64,000 bases of DNA from assembly GCF_024362345.1 (NCBI RefSeq), contig NZ_CP101505.1, positions 826,001 through 890,000 on the forward strand. Direction: 5' to 3'. A program made the translations under genes and the position numbers. This DNA comes from Polaribacter dokdonensis. Lineage in GTDB: Bacteria; Bacteroidota; Bacteroidia; Flavobacteriales; Flavobacteriaceae. Within the stretch, counting starts at the first letter, position 1, and each line of letters begins with the position of its first letter. Shown in pieces: positions 62,555 to 64,000 of this stretch. Below the pieces are notes generated by a model, which ran no database searches, was not told where the DNA came from, and saw only the letters and a list, made by a program, of their open reading frames with translations.

Positions 62555-63823
62555 ATGACTCTTTTTAATCTTCGTAAAAGTACCTATTTATTTTTGTTTT
62601 TGCTGATGAATTTTCAGCTCATTTCATGTGCTCAAAAATTAAAAGACAATAAAATTGCCAATAAAAAATCAGACAAAAAAGCGCCCGAAATTATAACTGC
62701 AGCAAATAGAATTGAATTGTATTCTAGTTTATTGCAAAATAAAAACATAGCTATTGTAGCCAATCAAACATCAGTAATACAAAAGGTTCAAAGAGCTGAA
62801 GTAGCTCCAAATGTAATGGGTTCTAAAAAAGTAACTCAACATTTAGTAGACTACCTTAATAATATAAAAAACATAAATGTTCAAAAGGTTTTTGCTCCTG
62901 AACACGGTTTTAGAGGTAAAGCAGATGCTGCAGAATTGGTTAAAAATGGTAAGGATTCTAAAACAGGTTTGCCCATAATTTCTTTGTATGGTAAAAACAA
63001 AAAACCTACTGCAGAACAACTTAAAAATTTAGATATTGTTGTTTTCGATATTCAAGATGTGGGTGTACGTTTTTATACGTATATATCAACCTTACATTAT
63101 GTAATGGAAGCTTGTGCAGAAGCAGATATACCTGTACTAATTTTAGATAGGCCAAATCCTAATGCACATTATATTGATGGCCCAATTTTAGAAAAAGAAC
63201 ATGCAAGTTTTGTAGGTAAACATCCTGTGCCTGTTGTTTATGGAATGACTATAGGTGAATATGGACAAATGATAAATGGAGAAAAATGGTTAAAAAATGG
63301 AATTCAATGTGATTTAGAAGTTATTCCATTAAAAAACTACAATCATAACTCTGAGTACAGTTTAGCAATTAGACCATCTCCGAATTTACCAAATGATAAA
63401 TCTATAAACCTCTACCCTAGTTTAGGTTTTTTCGAAGGCACAACAATAAATGCTGGCAGAGGAACTGAATTTCAATTTCAAAGATATGGAGCTCCTTATT
63501 TTCCAAAAACTGATTTTAACTACACTCCTCAAGCAAATTTTGGTGCCAAGTATCCTAAACATAAAAACAAACTTTGTTATGGAGTAGATTTATCTGACAC
63601 AGAAAAATTATCAGCAATAAATTTAAAATGGTTGATAGATGCCTATCAAAAAACACCAAAAGAAGAAAAGTTTTTTGGCAGTACTTTTACAATTCACGCA
63701 GGTAATACAAAATTACAACAGCAAATAGAGAAAGGTTTATCAGCACAAGAAATTCGCGAAACTTGGCAAAAAGACCTAGAGAAATTCAAAGAAATTAGAA
63801 ACAAATACTTAATTTATAAGTAA
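62555..63823 (+). CDS. DUF1343 lipoprotein, exo-beta-N-acetylmuramidase NamZ type
   Basis: The lipoprotein signal has the lipobox at C25 (QLISCAQ). The DUF1343 domain has KVFAPEHGFRGKADAAE, VVFDIQDVGVRFYTYISTLHY, LDRPNPNAHYIDGP and GRGTEFQFQRYGAPY. NamZ enzymes remove terminal MurNAc from peptidoglycan fragments for recycling. The 422-residue length and conserved blocks support this. It is divergent from the FtsX gene with 4 nt between the two start codons. The clipped YkgJ gene converges on it. Confidence 0.92.
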   Translation: MTLFNLRKSTYLFLFLLMNFQLISCAQKLKDNKIANKKSDKKAPEIITAANRIELYSSLLQNKNIAIVANQTSVIQKVQRAEVAPNVMGSKKVTQHLVDYLNNIKNINVQKVFAPEHGFRGKADAAELVKNGKDSKTGLPIISLYGKNKKPTAEQLKNLDIVVFDIQDVGVRFYTYISTLHYVMEACAEADIPVLILDRPNPNAHYIDGPILEKEHASFVGKHPVPVVYGMTIGEYGQMINGEKWLKNGIQCDLEVIPLKNYNHNSEYSLAIRPSPNLPNDKSINLYPSLGFFEGTTINAGRGTEFQFQRYGAPYFPKTDFNYTPQANFGAKYPKHKNKLCYGVDLSDTEKLSAINLKWLIDAYQKTPKEEKFFGSTFTIHAGNTKLQQQIEKGLSAQEIRETWQKDLEKFKEIRNKYLIYK

Positions 63824-63824
63824 T

Positions 63825-64000
63825 TTACTTTCTTCTTTTCTTCTCATTATACTCATAAGGAATTACCTTTTTTAAATTCTCAACAATATTATAAGTTGCT
63901 GGGCAAACAAACGTATTTGCCACAGTTAAATCTGTAATCTGAATAAATTTTCTTCTGTCTGTGTGAGGATATTCAGAACATGCTTTTGGTCTAACATCAT
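63825..64000 (-). CDS. YkgJ-family cysteine cluster protein, C-terminal part (clipped)
   Basis: The last 58 codons of a minus-strand gene that starts beyond base 64000. The visible part contains VRPKACSEYPHTD and TFVCPATYNIVENL, characteristic of the YkgJ/UPF0153 cysteine cluster family (putative metal or Fe-S binding). It ends with a basic KKRRK tail. Its stop codon is 2 nt from that of the NamZ-type gene. Confidence 0.65.
   Translation of the reverse strand, partial: DVRPKACSEYPHTDRRKFIQITDLTVANTFVCPATYNIVENLKKVIPYEYNEKKRRK

Overview
The window is a contiguous piece of an AT-rich chromosome from a marine member of the Flavobacteriaceae, most likely Polaribacter or a close relative. The evidence is: Bacteroidetes-type -7 boxes (TAnnTTTG) in front of many genes, no Shine-Dalgarno-like leaders, secreted enzymes ending in Por/type IX secretion sorting domains, F5/8-type and BACON modules on an alginate-lyase-family enzyme, an SbtA bicarbonate transporter next to a LysR regulator, and the flavobacterial dual-family immunophilin. 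I see no rRNA, tRNA, CRISPR array, prophage or insertion sequence.

Layout. 0-10 kb: lipopolysaccharide (kdsB plus a clipped HAD phosphatase), two tandem paralogous secreted proteins, queD-idi, two peptidyl-prolyl isomerases and prfC. 10-17 kb: four paralogous membrane hybrid histidine kinases arranged as two overlapping pairs; the first pair has complementary defects. 17-20 kb: an egtB-egtD operon with a racemase-like third gene. 19.7-24.5 kb: the leuC-leuD-leuA/cimA-leuB operon on the minus strand. 24.7-27 kb: small housekeeping genes (TPR lipoprotein, YfiT, Mpo1-like, CsaA, Pmp3). 27-38 kb: M14 peptidase, secreted GH16 enzyme, PL6 lyase behind a double operator, a large FAD/Fe-S dehydrogenase and an MFS carrier. 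38-46.5 kb: OmpA lipoprotein, valS, DUF1573, a two-lobed retropepsin-PDZ protein, an aminotransferase and murB.

46.5-51.7 kb holds a minus-strand island: ECF sigma factor, small membrane protein, CpxP-like sensor, di-haem peroxidase, EF-hand protein, YHYH lipoprotein, MORN-repeat lipoprotein and SCO. 51.8-56.2 kb is a plus-strand operon with a second ECF-type sigma factor, a glycosyltransferase, a zinc-ribbon protein, an Nramp relative and lipA. 57-64 kb holds cystathionine beta-synthase, sbtA with two small genes and a divergent LysR, an FtsX permease, a NamZ-type muramidase and a clipped YkgJ protein.

The most unusual stretch is the 0.9 kb without protein genes after lipA (56249-57160). 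It contains a near-perfect sigma-54 promoter driving a predicted RNA of about 85 nt with its own terminator, followed by three tandem units on the minus strand. Each unit carries an unpaired GGGGG loop and ends in an intrinsic terminator. Base changes between units preserve pairing only on the minus strand. A similar GGGGG hairpin plus terminator follows the SCO gene, and two genes in the window have a CCCCC tract exactly 5 nt before their ATG. Together these suggest a small-RNA cluster with possible local targets.
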